Below are positions 26,345 through 34,508 of a stretch of 64,000 bases of DNA, piece after piece (position 1 is the stretch's first letter; the number at the start of each line of letters is the position of its first letter). The position numbers and the translations under genes were made by a program. The stretch comes from a gamma proteobacterium symbiont of Ctena orbiculata (GTDB lineage: Bacteria > Pseudomonadota > Gammaproteobacteria > Chromatiales > Chromatiaceae), in NCBI GenBank assembly GCA_003058495.1, contig QBVC01000023.1:112155-176154 (forward strand), in the 5' to 3' direction. The notes beneath the pieces are model-generated. The model was not told where the DNA came from. It saw only the letters and a program-made list of their open reading frames with translations, and did no database searches.

Positions 26345-26947
26345 ATGGAATACAACTACGAACTGATCGAGACAGACCCGGTTTATCGGGGCTTCCTGAA
26401 GATCAACCGCTACCGCCTGCAGCACGACCTCTACCTGGGCGGAAAGAGCGAGGCCCTGATTCGTGAACGCCTGGAGCAGCTGCGCGCGGTCTCTGTGCTG
26501 CTCTATGATCCGCGCCTGGACCAGGTGGTGCTGGTCGAGCAGTTCAGAATCGGCGCCGTGGGTAAGGAGCCGGTGCCCTGGGTGCTGGAAACGGTGGGAG
26601 GCTTCACCCCGGAAGGGGAGAGCGATGAATCGGTGGCCAGGCGGGAGGCGCTGGAGGAGGCCAACTGCGAAATCGGCCGTATCGAGCATATCTGTGAATT
26701 CATGGTCAGCCCGGGCATATCGGTGGATCGCATTTCACTCTACTGCGCCGAGGTCGATGCATCCAACGCGGAAGGTGTGCATGGCCTCGATCACGAGGGG
26801 GAGGACATCCGCGTGGTGGTGATGGATGCCGAGGCGGCGATCAATGAGCTCTATACAGGACGCGCCAACTCGACAAGCATCATCATTGCCTTGCAGTGGC
26901 TGGCGATCAATCGGGAAGGGTTAAGATCGAAGTGGAGTGCCGGATAG
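26345..26947 (+). CDS. nudF: ADP-ribose pyrophosphatase (NUDIX hydrolase, NudF type)
   Basis: A 200-residue NUDIX hydrolase of the NudF/TrgB type. The NUDIX box is GFTPEGESDESVARREALEEA (about 80-101), with the REx2EE core intact; it is followed by the ICEFMVSPGISVDRISLYCAEVDA segment typical of ADP-ribose pyrophosphatases. The Gly usually following EE is Asn here (EEANCEIG). ATG 26345 (MEYNYELIETDP) is preferred over an upstream ATG at 26306, because homologues start near here. Confidence 0.85.
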   Translation: MEYNYELIETDPVYRGFLKINRYRLQHDLYLGGKSEALIRERLEQLRAVSVLLYDPRLDQVVLVEQFRIGAVGKEPVPWVLETVGGFTPEGESDESVARREALEEANCEIGRIEHICEFMVSPGISVDRISLYCAEVDASNAEGVHGLDHEGEDIRVVVMDAEAAINELYTGRANSTSIIIALQWLAINREGLRSKWSAG

Positions 26948-26981
26948 ATCGACTGTGCCTTTACTGTCTGGCGTTGATTTT

Positions 26982-26998
26982 CGCACCAACATAGTTCA
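26982..26998 (+). promoter_or_regulatory. NtrC-like binding site upstream of the nitrate operon
   Basis: The sequence CGCACCAACATAGTTCA matches the left half of the NtrC consensus (TGCACCA-N3-TGGTGCA) at six of seven positions and the right half weakly. It lies about 190 bp before the sigma-54-like promoter, a normal distance for an NtrC enhancer. Confidence 0.5.
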
Positions 26999-27186
26999 AG
27001 TCGAAGCGCAATAGTGCCGAAGCCGTCTGTTTTTAGTGCATTATGCTTGCTTGTAAATCATCAAACCAAGTCGAAATTCCACCGCGGAATTGGTTGAAGC
27101 GGCTGAAAGAATGCCGAAGATACTCTATTTATAACAACTAGTTATAATAAACCACACAAAAATTCCGAGATTCAATACATAGTTCT

Positions 27187-27202
27187 TGGCATAGGGCTTG
27201 CA
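27187..27202 (+). promoter_or_regulatory. Sigma-54 (-24/-12) promoter of the nrt-nas operon
   Basis: TGGCAT-AGGGC-TTGCA matches the consensus TGGCAC-N5-TTGCA at all positions but one, with the required 10-bp spacing between the GG and GC pairs. Transcription would start near 27213, giving a leader of about 185 nt before nrtA. Confidence 0.75.
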
Positions 27203-27248
27203 AAACTGTCGCTAAGCTCGATCGCGGCCTAATGGCGGGCGGAAGCGA

Positions 27249-27352
27249 TCACCAACAATCGGTGACAGTCCGGTCAATCTGGACCGGCAATGGATAAAGG
27301 CGTCCATCTCCACACGATCTTCGATCGTGGCTGGGGGTGGGCGTTTTTTTTT
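27249..27352 (+). promoter_or_regulatory. Leader hairpins and attenuator terminator before nrtA
   Basis: Two adjacent hairpins are visible: TCACC-AACAATC-GGTGA (27249-27265) and CCGGTC-AATCTG-GACCGG (27270-27287, six-base loop). They are followed by a long terminator stem (27301-27343) in which CGTCCATCTCC pairs with GGGGGTGGGCG around an inner CACGATC/GATCGTG hairpin, then nine T residues (27344-27352). ATGGA (27290-27294) can also pair with TCCAT (27303-27307), which would disrupt the terminator. This is the layout of nas leaders controlled by ANTAR antiterminators (NasR/NasT). The second loop has A at position 1 but C, not the usual G, at position 4. Confidence 0.7.
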
Positions 27353-27397
27353 CACCGCTGGCTAAAAGATTTTTACATTACCAGAGGTATTCAGTCC

Positions 27398-28804
27398 ATG
27401 AGTGCAAGAAGTTTGATCAGGAATCGCAGCCGCAGAAGGTTTATCAAGCGCGCGGCGTTGGCCGTTGGATTGGCTGCTGGGATCGGTTTGAGTGCCGGTT
27501 CCGCCGTGGCCAAGATCGGCTACCCGGAGAAGGAGGATCTGAAGTTCGGCTTTATCAAGCTGACCGACATGGCGCCCTTGGCCATCGCCTACGAGAAGGG
27601 CTACTTCGAGGATGAAGGACTCTATGTCACCCTGGAGGCGCAGGCGAACTGGAAGGTCCTGCTCGATGGCGTCATAGACGGCCAGCTGGATGGCGCCCAC
27701 ATGCTCGCCGGACAACCCCTTGCCGCGACCATCGGTTTCGGCACCAAGGCGCATATCATCACCCCCTTCAGCATGGATCTGAACGGCAACGGCATCACCG
27801 TCTCCAACGAGATCTGGGAGATGATGAAGCCCCATGTGGAGAAACAGAGCGATGGCAAACCGGCCCATCCCATCAAGGCCGATGCGCTCAAACCCGTGGT
27901 CGATAAATACAAGCAGGAGGGCAAGCCTTTCAAGATGGGCATGGTTTTTCCTGTCTCCACCCATAACTATGAACTGCGCTACTGGCTGGCGGCGGGTGGC
28001 ATCAATCCCGGCTACTATGCCCCGCACAAAGGGGATATCACCGGTCAGGTGAAGGCCGATGCGCTGCTCTCGGTGACACCGCCGCCGCAGATGCCGGCCA
28101 CCCTGGAGGCGGGCACGATCTACGGTTACTGCGTGGGTGAGCCCTGGAACCAGCAGGCGGTATTCAAGGGTATCGGCGTACCGGTTATCACCGACTATGA
28201 GATCTGGAAGGATAATCCGGAGAAGGTCTTTGGTCTGACCAAGGCGTTCACCGAGAAATATCCCAATACCACCATACGCTTGGTGAAGGCGTTGATCCGC
28301 GCCGGCAAGTGGCTGGACGAGAACAACAACGCCAATCGCCCGGAGGCGGTGAAGATACTCTCCCAGTCAAACTATGTGGGCGCCGACTACGAGGTCATCG
28401 CCAACTCCATGACCGGCACCTTCGAGTATGAGAAGGGGGATAAGCGGTCGGTGCCCGACTTCAACGTCTTCTTCCGTTATAACGCCACCTATCCCTACTA
28501 CTCCGATGCGGTCTGGTACCTGACCCAGATGCGTCGTTGGGGACAGATCTCGGAGCAAAAGCCCGACAGCTGGTACGACAAGATCGCCAAGTCGGTCTAT
28601 CGGCCGGATATCTATCGCAAGGCGGCGGAAGCGCTGATCGCCGAGGGCAAGATCTCCGCCGATGAGTTTCCCGATTTCAAGAAGGAGACAGGCTACCGTC
28701 CACCGCAGACCGAGTTTATCGATGGTGTGACTTTCGACGGCACCAGGCCCAACGCCTATATCGATAGCTTTCCCATAGGTCTCAAAGGGACAGAAAAGAT
28801 CTAG
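27398..28804 (+). CDS. nrtA: Nitrate ABC transporter substrate-binding protein
   Basis: A 468-residue NrtA/CmpA-family protein. The N-terminus has a twin-arginine signal ([28 protein letters not shown]), so it should be exported folded to the periplasm. The family motif [28 protein letters not shown] follows directly. It would bind nitrate (possibly nitrite) for NrtB/NrtC. ATG 27398 follows an AGAGG site; an upstream ATG at 27290 lies inside the leader terminator and is rejected. Close homologues bind nitrate or bicarbonate; the nasA gene in the same operon argues for nitrate. Confidence 0.93.
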   Translation: MSARSLIRNRSRRRFIKRAALAVGLAAGIGLSAGSAVAKIGYPEKEDLKFGFIKLTDMAPLAIAYEKGYFEDEGLYVTLEAQANWKVLLDGVIDGQLDGAHMLAGQPLAATIGFGTKAHIITPFSMDLNGNGITVSNEIWEMMKPHVEKQSDGKPAHPIKADALKPVVDKYKQEGKPFKMGMVFPVSTHNYELRYWLAAGGINPGYYAPHKGDITGQVKADALLSVTPPPQMPATLEAGTIYGYCVGEPWNQQAVFKGIGVPVITDYEIWKDNPEKVFGLTKAFTEKYPNTTIRLVKALIRAGKWLDENNNANRPEAVKILSQSNYVGADYEVIANSMTGTFEYEKGDKRSVPDFNVFFRYNATYPYYSDAVWYLTQMRRWGQISEQKPDSWYDKIAKSVYRPDIYRKAAEALIAEGKISADEFPDFKKETGYRPPQTEFIDGVTFDGTRPNAYIDSFPIGLKGTEKI

Positions 28805-28811
28805 GTGACAG

Positions 28812-28849
28812 TTGCAGGCCTTCTGCTGGAAACAGCAGAGGGCCTGCAA
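28812..28849 (+). other. Intercistronic stem-loop between nrtA and nrtB
   Basis: TTGCAGGCC-TTCTGCTG pairs with CAGCAGA-GGGCCTGCAA around a GAAA tetraloop to give a strong hairpin of about 16 pairs, 7 nt after the nrtA stop. No T-run follows, so it is more likely an RNA-stabilising or processing hairpin that favours the binding protein over the permease than a full terminator. Confidence 0.6.
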
Positions 28850-28938
28850 ACCGCAAGCGATCCCGGTGAATGGAGAAGCAGCCGGGTGTTTATGATCAAC
28901 CAGATAGATCTGCAAGATGGCGGATCGGGATATGAGAG

Positions 28939-29967
28939 ATGGCTACACCAATCACATCCACCACATTCAATCTGCCCAGGCTGGACAGCTTGCTGCAGCG
29001 ACTGGCCAGTGATCAGGTGGGTAAATCCTTTGCCCAGCTGATCAAGCAGTTGTTGGTGCCCCTGGTGGCGCTGATGATCTTTCTCGGGCTTTGGAGTGTG
29101 GGCGCGAAGAGTGTCGAGACATCCCTCGGCGTGTTGCCGGGACCGGCCAAGGTCTGGGAGCAGACCCGGGCACTCTACACCGAACACACCGCTGAGCGCG
29201 CCAAGGCGGTTGCCTTCTATGAACGCATGGAGAAGCGGGTCGAACAGGCGATCGCCGATGGCCAGCCCGCGGAGCGGATCGAAAAGATGAGGTCGCGCAA
29301 GTACACCGGCAAGGAGACCTTTATCGATCAGATCTTCACCAGCCTGATGACGGTCATGGCCGGCTTCCTGGTGGCGTCGCTGATCGCCATACCCATCGGC
29401 ATCGTCTGCGGCATGAGCAACACCCTCTATACCGCGATCAATCCGCTGATCCAGCTATTCAAGCCGGTCTCGCCGCTAGCCTGGCTGCCGCTGGTGACCA
29501 TGGTGGTATCGGCGCTCTATGTGAGCAACGACCCGATGTTCTCCAAGTCGTTTCTCAACTCGGCGATCACCGTCACCCTCTGTTGTCTCTGGCCCACCAT
29601 CATCAATACCACGGTGGGGGTCTCCGGGGTCGACAGGGACCTGATCAACGTCAGCCGGGTGCTGCGCCTCAGCGCCTTTACCAAGACGGTGAAGATTGTG
29701 CTGCCTTCGGCGATTCCGATGATCTTCACCGGCCTGCGCCTCTCCCTGGGCATCGGCTGGATGGTGCTGATCGCCGCCGAGATGCTGGCGCAGAATCCCG
29801 GCCTGGGCAAGTTCGTCTGGGATGAGTTCCAGAACGGCAGCTCGAACTCCCTGGCGCGGATCATGGTTGCGGTGCTGGTGATCGGCTTTATCGGTTTTCT
29901 GTTGGATCGCGGCATGCTGATGCTGCAGCGCATGTTCAGCTGGGACAAAAACGCAGTTCTTCGGTAA
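28939..29967 (+). CDS. nrtB: Nitrate ABC transporter permease
   Basis: A 342-residue permease of the NrtB/SsuC family. One N-terminal helix (about 35-57) is followed by a hydrophilic stretch with charged helices (about 80-130), then five helices. The EAA-type loop that docks on the ATPase is seen at DLINVSRVLRLSAFTKTVKIVLPSAIPMIFTGLRLSLGIGW (about 235-275). It lies between nrtA and nrtC. The region before it holds an intercistronic hairpin. Confidence 0.92.
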   Translation: MATPITSTTFNLPRLDSLLQRLASDQVGKSFAQLIKQLLVPLVALMIFLGLWSVGAKSVETSLGVLPGPAKVWEQTRALYTEHTAERAKAVAFYERMEKRVEQAIADGQPAERIEKMRSRKYTGKETFIDQIFTSLMTVMAGFLVASLIAIPIGIVCGMSNTLYTAINPLIQLFKPVSPLAWLPLVTMVVSALYVSNDPMFSKSFLNSAITVTLCCLWPTIINTTVGVSGVDRDLINVSRVLRLSAFTKTVKIVLPSAIPMIFTGLRLSLGIGWMVLIAAEMLAQNPGLGKFVWDEFQNGSSNSLARIMVAVLVIGFIGFLLDRGMLMLQRMFSWDKNAVLR

Positions 29968-29981
29968 CGCGAGGCGTTACC
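29963..29981 (+). terminator. Hairpin overlapping the nrtB stop codon
   Basis: GGTAACGC-GAG-GCGTTACC forms a perfect 8-bp stem that includes the nrtB stop TAA. It is followed by an A/T-rich repeat, not a clean T-run, so it may act as a weak terminator or a 3' stabiliser. Confidence 0.45.
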
Positions 29982-30103
29982 AGTTTTGAGTTATGAGTTT
30001 TGAGTTTTTAGTTTGATGTGTTCGCTACGCTCACGTTGTTTTAGAAAGGTTGTGCGCAGAACGCACTCATCCAACTCAATACTCATAACCAAAAACTCAA
30101 AAC
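29982..30103. repeat. AGTTTTGAGTTTTT-bounded repeat element, copy 1
   Basis: The nrtB-nrtC gap holds an element with inverted ends: AGTTTTGAGTTTTT (29996-30009) and AAAAACTCAAAACT (30090-30103), with further AGTTTTGAGTTATG copies at its left edge. Inside lies GATGTGTTCGCTACGCTCAC (30014-30033), whose near-exact reverse complement occurs in the second copy at 34417-34436. The element separates genes that belong to one operon. Confidence 0.75.
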
Positions 30104-30128
30104 TTTTTTTAAAGATTGGTAGATTAAG

Positions 30129-31088
30129 ATGAACAATTACCTAAATATAGATCACGTCAGCATCACCTTCCCCACCGACAACGGCCCGTTAAACGTGTTG
30201 AAGGATGTGGATCTGAAAGTCAACCAGGGCGAGTTCATCTCCCTCATCGGCCACTCGGGCTGTGGCAAGTCGACGGTATTGAATATCGTTGCCGGCCTGC
30301 TCAATGCCACAGAGGGCGGTGTGATACTGGAAGAGAAGGAAGTCACCGAGCCGGGACCCGATCGGGCGGTGGTGTTTCAGAACCATTCACTGATGCCCTG
30401 GCTGACGGTCTATGACAATGTCCGCCTCGCCGTGGACCAGGTGTTCAAGAAGAAAAAAAGCAAGGAGGAGCGTCACCGCTGGACCCTGCACAACCTGGAG
30501 CTGGTCCACATGTCACATGCCCTGGATCGCAAGCCCGGTGAGATATCCGGCGGCATGAAGCAGCGTGTCGGCATCGCCCGCGCCCTCGCCATGGAGCCGA
30601 AGGTGCTGTTGATGGATGAGCCCTTCGGCGCCCTCGATTCACTCACCCGCACCCACATGCAGGACTCCCTGATGGAGATCCAGGGTCGTCTCAACAATAC
30701 CGTGATCATGATCACCCACGACGTTGACGAGGCGGTACTGCTCTCGGATCGCATCATCATGATGACCAACGGTCCTTCCGCAACCATTGGCGAGGTGCTG
30801 GATATCGACCTGCCGAAGCCGCGCAATCGCCTGGCGCTGGCGGAGAACCCGACCTACAACCACTACCGGGCGGAAGTGGTGAGATTTCTCCATGACCGTC
30901 ATCATCAGCCGGAGTACGAAGAGGCCGAAGCCGTGGAGCCGGCGGAGAATAGTGAGAACGTCGTGGAGGCGCTGCCTTTGGCTGCTTCCGACTCGAGCCG
31001 GAGGGGATTGAAAACGGTGACTCCCATGCCGTCGACCGATCGGCACTCCAGTGACGACAAACATCTGCTGACTGAAGAGGCGAGTTGA
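30129..31088 (+). CDS. nrtC: Nitrate ABC transporter ATP-binding protein
   Basis: A 319-residue ABC ATPase of the NrtC/NrtD/SsuB type. Walker A GHSGCGKST lies at about 38-46, Q loop VVFQNHSLMPW at about 81, signature EISGGMKQRVGIARAL at about 138, Walker B VLLMDEPFGALD at about 159 and the switch His in MITHDVDEA. It lacks the second, NrtA-like domain of cyanobacterial NrtC. The last 60 residues are an acidic, low-complexity extension of no known role. Whether it should be called nrtC or nrtD is naming only. Confidence 0.92.
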   Translation: MNNYLNIDHVSITFPTDNGPLNVLKDVDLKVNQGEFISLIGHSGCGKSTVLNIVAGLLNATEGGVILEEKEVTEPGPDRAVVFQNHSLMPWLTVYDNVRLAVDQVFKKKKSKEERHRWTLHNLELVHMSHALDRKPGEISGGMKQRVGIARALAMEPKVLLMDEPFGALDSLTRTHMQDSLMEIQGRLNNTVIMITHDVDEAVLLSDRIIMMTNGPSATIGEVLDIDLPKPRNRLALAENPTYNHYRAEVVRFLHDRHHQPEYEEAEAVEPAENSENVVEALPLAASDSSRRGLKTVTPMPSTDRHSSDDKHLLTEEAS

Positions 31089-31125
31089 AGAGGTCAAAAG
31101 CTGATATCGATTGACGACTGACAGC

Positions 31126-33828
31126 ATGAGTGAAACGGTCAGAACAACCTGCCCCTATTGCGGCGTCGGCTGCGGTCTGTTGATGGAGAAGGGGGAATCG
31201 GAAGCCTGGATCATCAAGGGCGATCCGCAACACCCCTCCAATTCCGGACGGCTCTGTTCCAAAGGCACCGCCCTGGGCGACACCATTGCCGGTGACGGCC
31301 ATTCACTGACGCCGACCATCGATGGAAACGCCATAGGTTGGGAGCAGGCCCTGGATCTCGCTTCCCGGCGCTTCAGGGAGACCATCGATCGCCATGGACC
31401 CGATGCCGTGGCCTTCTATGTCTCCGGCCAACTGCTGACGGAGGACTACTATGTCGCCAATAAACTGATGAAGGGTTTTATCGGTTCGGGCAACATCGAT
31501 ACCAACTCCCGCCTCTGTATGTCCTCATCGGTGGCGGGCCACAAAAGGGCCTTCGGCTCCGACACGGTGCCGGGTTGCTACGAGGACTTCGAGCTGGCCG
31601 AGCTGATTGTTCTCACCGGCTCCAATACCGCCTGGTGCCATCCGGTACTCTACCGGCGCATCGCCCAGGCCAAGGAGAACAACCCGGCGCTGAAGGTTGT
31701 GGTGATCGATCCACGGCAGACGGCAACCTGCGAGATCGCCGACCTGCATCTGCAGCTGAAGCCGGGCAGCGACGGCCTGCTCTTCTCCGGCCTGCTGAGC
31801 TTTCTGGCGCACAATCAGGCCATCGATCACGCCTTCGTCGAGAGCCACACCGATGGCGTGGAGGAGGCCCTGCAGCAGGCCCAGTGGTATGCCCCCTCGG
31901 TGAGGGTCGTCGCCGAGCTCTGCGGCCTTGCCGAGGATGATCTGCGGAGGTTCTTTCACTGGTACCTGTCCATGGAACAGGTGGTGACGCTCTACTCCCA
32001 GGGCATCAATCAGAGTTCCAGCGGCACCGACAAGGTCAACGCCATCATCAACTGCCACCTCTTTACCGGGCGCATCGGCCGGCCCGGTATGGGCCCCTTC
32101 TCCATTACCGGCCAGCCCAACGCCATGGGCGGTCGTGAGGTGGGTGCGCTCAGCAACCAGCTTGCCTGCCACATGGATATAGAGAATCCATCCCACCGTG
32201 AGCTTGTGGGCCGTTTCTGGAACGCCCAGAACCTGACACAACAACCAGGGCTGAAGGCGGTGGATCTGTTCCGCGCCGTCGAGGCGGGGGAGGTAAAGGC
32301 GCTCTGGATCATGGCAACCAACCCGGCGGTTAGCATCCCCGATGGAGAACAGGTCAGGCGGGCATTGGCTGAATGCGAGTTTTTGGTTGTCTCGGATTGT
32401 GTCAGGGAGACGGATACATCAAGCTACGCGGATCTGTTTCTCCCCGCTCAGGGTTGGGGTGAAAAGGATGGAACGGTAACCAACTCAGAACGCACCATCT
32501 CCAGGCAGCGCCGGTTTCTCGCCACCCGGGGCGATGCCCGCCCGGATTGGTGGATCCTAAGCCGGGTGGCCCAGCGCATGGGTTATCCGGGATTCGACTA
32601 CAGTGCCCCCTCTGAGATCTTCAATGAATACGCACGCCTCTCCGGTTTTGAGAATGGCGGTCAACGGGATTTCGATATCTCGGGCCTGGCGGATTTGAGT
32701 CAGCAGGAATACGACTCGCTGGCACCGCTTCAGTGGCCTGTCCCGACTTCAGCAGATAAGGGAACCCGGCGCCTGTTTGGCGATGGCCGCTTCTTTACCC
32801 CATCGGGGAGAGGTCGCTTCATCCCCGTGATACCAAGAGCACCGGGAGAGGCGCTGAACGCCAGCTATCCCTTGGTGCTCAATACCGGTCGTGTCAGGGA
32901 TCAGTGGCATACCATGACCCGTAGCGGAAGGTCGGCAAGGCTGTTCGGACACGACAGTGAACCCTTCGCGGAGATCCATCCGTACGATGCGCAGGCCAAC
33001 GGCCTAGAGGATGGCGAACTGGTCACCGTCAGCAGTCGATTGGGGCGTGTCGTGGTCAGGGCGCGGCTGAGCGAGGGTCAATCGAGGGGAGCGATTTTTG
33101 TCCCCATGCACTGGAATGATCAGTTTGCCAGCAAGGCAACCGTCGACAGCCTGGTCAATCCAGCCCTCGATCCCATCTCCGGTCAGCCTGAGTTCAAGCA
33201 CACCCCGGTAACCATCCACCCCTATCGTCCCGCCTGGCACGGATTTCTTTTAACCAGGGAGCGTGTCATCCTCGAACATGCGAGCTACTGGGCCAAAGCC
33301 AAGCGGGAGGGGCTCTGGCACTATGAACTCGCCGGTGAAGAGGCCGCTGACAACTGGTCGGATCTGGCCAAGGAGCTGCTCTTGTCGGCGAGCGACCGGA
33401 GCCAGTGGGGCGAGATGATGGATAGCGCGGCCGGCTACTATCGGGGTGTCAGTGTGGCGGATGGCATGCTGCAGAGCTGCCTCTTCATCGGCCCCGATCA
33501 CCGTCTGCCGAAGCGGGACTGGCTGGTGCAGCTCTTCGCCAAGCCGCAACTGACGAGAGAGGAGCGCCTGCGTCTGTTGGCAGGGGTGCCGGGCAATGCC
33601 CAGGAGGATGCGGGCAAGACAGTCTGCGCCTGTTTCGGCGTCGGCCGCAACACCCTGATCCAGGGAATTCGTGAGGATGGCCTGACCAGCACCGATGCCA
33701 TTGGCGAACGGCTCAAGGCCGGGACCAACTGCGGTTCCTGCCTCTCCGAGATCAAGACCCTGATAGCGGAGCAGGTGTCCGATTCTGTCAGACAGGATAG
33801 AGATACGGTGCGGCTTGCCGCACCGTGA
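31126..33828 (+). CDS. nasA: Assimilatory nitrate reductase catalytic subunit
   Basis: A 900-residue molybdopterin oxidoreductase. The N-terminus has the 4Fe-4S motif CPYCGVGCG...GRLCSKG (Cys at about 9, 12, 16 and 45). The central domains bind Mo-bis-MGD (NAMGGREVGALSNQLACHMD near residue 345). A C-terminal BFD-like 2Fe-2S domain follows (VCACFGVGRN...GTNCGSCLSEI, about 832-875). This is the NasA/NasC layout of assimilatory enzymes. The last residues (TVRLAAP) come from a dispersed GGTGCGGCTTGCCGCACC repeat. No nirBD nitrite reductase genes are in the window. Confidence 0.94.
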   Translation: MSETVRTTCPYCGVGCGLLMEKGESEAWIIKGDPQHPSNSGRLCSKGTALGDTIAGDGHSLTPTIDGNAIGWEQALDLASRRFRETIDRHGPDAVAFYVSGQLLTEDYYVANKLMKGFIGSGNIDTNSRLCMSSSVAGHKRAFGSDTVPGCYEDFELAELIVLTGSNTAWCHPVLYRRIAQAKENNPALKVVVIDPRQTATCEIADLHLQLKPGSDGLLFSGLLSFLAHNQAIDHAFVESHTDGVEEALQQAQWYAPSVRVVAELCGLAEDDLRRFFHWYLSMEQVVTLYSQGINQSSSGTDKVNAIINCHLFTGRIGRPGMGPFSITGQPNAMGGREVGALSNQLACHMDIENPSHRELVGRFWNAQNLTQQPGLKAVDLFRAVEAGEVKALWIMATNPAVSIPDGEQVRRALAECEFLVVSDCVRETDTSSYADLFLPAQGWGEKDGTVTNSERTISRQRRFLATRGDARPDWWILSRVAQRMGYPGFDYSAPSEIFNEYARLSGFENGGQRDFDISGLADLSQQEYDSLAPLQWPVPTSADKGTRRLFGDGRFFTPSGRGRFIPVIPRAPGEALNASYPLVLNTGRVRDQWHTMTRSGRSARLFGHDSEPFAEIHPYDAQANGLEDGELVTVSSRLGRVVVRARLSEGQSRGAIFVPMHWNDQFASKATVDSLVNPALDPISGQPEFKHTPVTIHPYRPAWHGFLLTRERVILEHASYWAKAKREGLWHYELAGEEAADNWSDLAKELLLSASDRSQWGEMMDSAAGYYRGVSVADGMLQSCLFIGPDHRLPKRDWLVQLFAKPQLTREERLRLLAGVPGNAQEDAGKTVCACFGVGRNTLIQGIREDGLTSTDAIGERLKAGTNCGSCLSEIKTLIAEQVSDSVRQDRDTVRLAAP
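33806..33827. repeat. GGTGCGGCTTGCCGCACC palindrome at the nasA stop
   Basis: The palindrome ACGGTGCGG-CTTG-CCGCACCGT spans the last codons of nasA and its TGA stop. It is the same unit seen in the hyp/hox gaps (5023, 5122, 6951, 8226, 8258 and 11811). A hairpin here could also end or stabilise the nasA message. Confidence 0.8.
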
Positions 33829-33892
33829 AGCGGACTGATTCGAGATATTAACCGTAGTTTCCGAGAAAATTGTAAATGCTGGAGTTTAAAAG

Positions 33893-34300
33893 ATGTCCCC
33901 CGATGAGATAAAAGTTGTCAAAGCAAGCTGGGCCAAGGTTCTCCCCATCTCCGATCAGGCTGCCGAGCTGTTCTATGCACGGCTGTTCGATGTCTATCCT
34001 GAAGTAAAACCCTATTTCAAAGGGGATATGCAGGCTCAGGGAAGGAAGCTGATGAACATGATCGATACCGCCGTCAACAACCTCGATGATCTTGATCCCA
34101 TGCTCGATGCGATTCGCAGTTCCGGCAGGCGCCATGCGGGCTATGGGGTAAAGGCCGAGGATTACGACAAGGTGGCCGATGCCTTGCTCTGGACTTTGGA
34201 AAAAGGCCTGGGCGAATCCTTTACCGAGGAGGTCAAGGACGCATGGGTAACGACTTATACGGCATTGGCTTCCGTGATGCAGTCAGAAACGGGGCGCTGA
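33893..34300 (+). CDS. Single-domain globin
   Basis: A 135-residue globin. It shows the family opening DEIKVVKASWAKVLP, a B/C region LFYARLFDVYPEVKPYF with the CD1-type Phe, and the proximal His in GRRHAGYGV (about residue 84). There is no FAD domain, so it is not a flavohaemoglobin. It follows nasA by 64 bp on the same strand. Globins next to nas genes are thought to remove nitric oxide or to serve nitrate assimilation; that role is inference. Confidence 0.88.
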   Translation: MSPDEIKVVKASWAKVLPISDQAAELFYARLFDVYPEVKPYFKGDMQAQGRKLMNMIDTAVNNLDDLDPMLDAIRSSGRRHAGYGVKAEDYDKVADALLWTLEKGLGESFTEEVKDAWVTTYTALASVMQSETGR

Positions 34301-34461
34301 AGAGTTTTGAGTTATTAGTTATGAGTTTTGAGTTGTACAGGTCTGATTTGATCGCCTGGGCCACTCGTCGCACCATACGCTGTTAGAGCAACAAGGTATG
34401 AAAACTTTAAAAAAAATGTGAGCGAAGCGAACACATCAACTCAAAATTCAAAATTATTTTT
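34301..34461. repeat. AGTTTTGAGTTTTT-bounded repeat element, copy 2
   Basis: The 208-bp gap after the globin holds a second copy of the element seen at 29.98 kb, in opposite orientation: AGAGTTTTGAGTTATTAGTT at 34301-34320 and ATGAGTTTTGAGTT at 34321 on the left, and GTGAGCGAAGCGAACACATC (34419-34438) plus AACTCAAAATTCAAAATT on the right. The middle differs between copies. Confidence 0.75.
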
Positions 34462-34508
34462 CATAGTGGCAGCGTAGAGCGGGTAACTGCATAGCTAATT
34501 AATAGCCC

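Noticed and set aside
27290..27397. Extended N-terminus for nrtA from ATG 27290
   Set aside because: The added residues come from the leader terminator, and would push the twin-arginine signal inside the protein.
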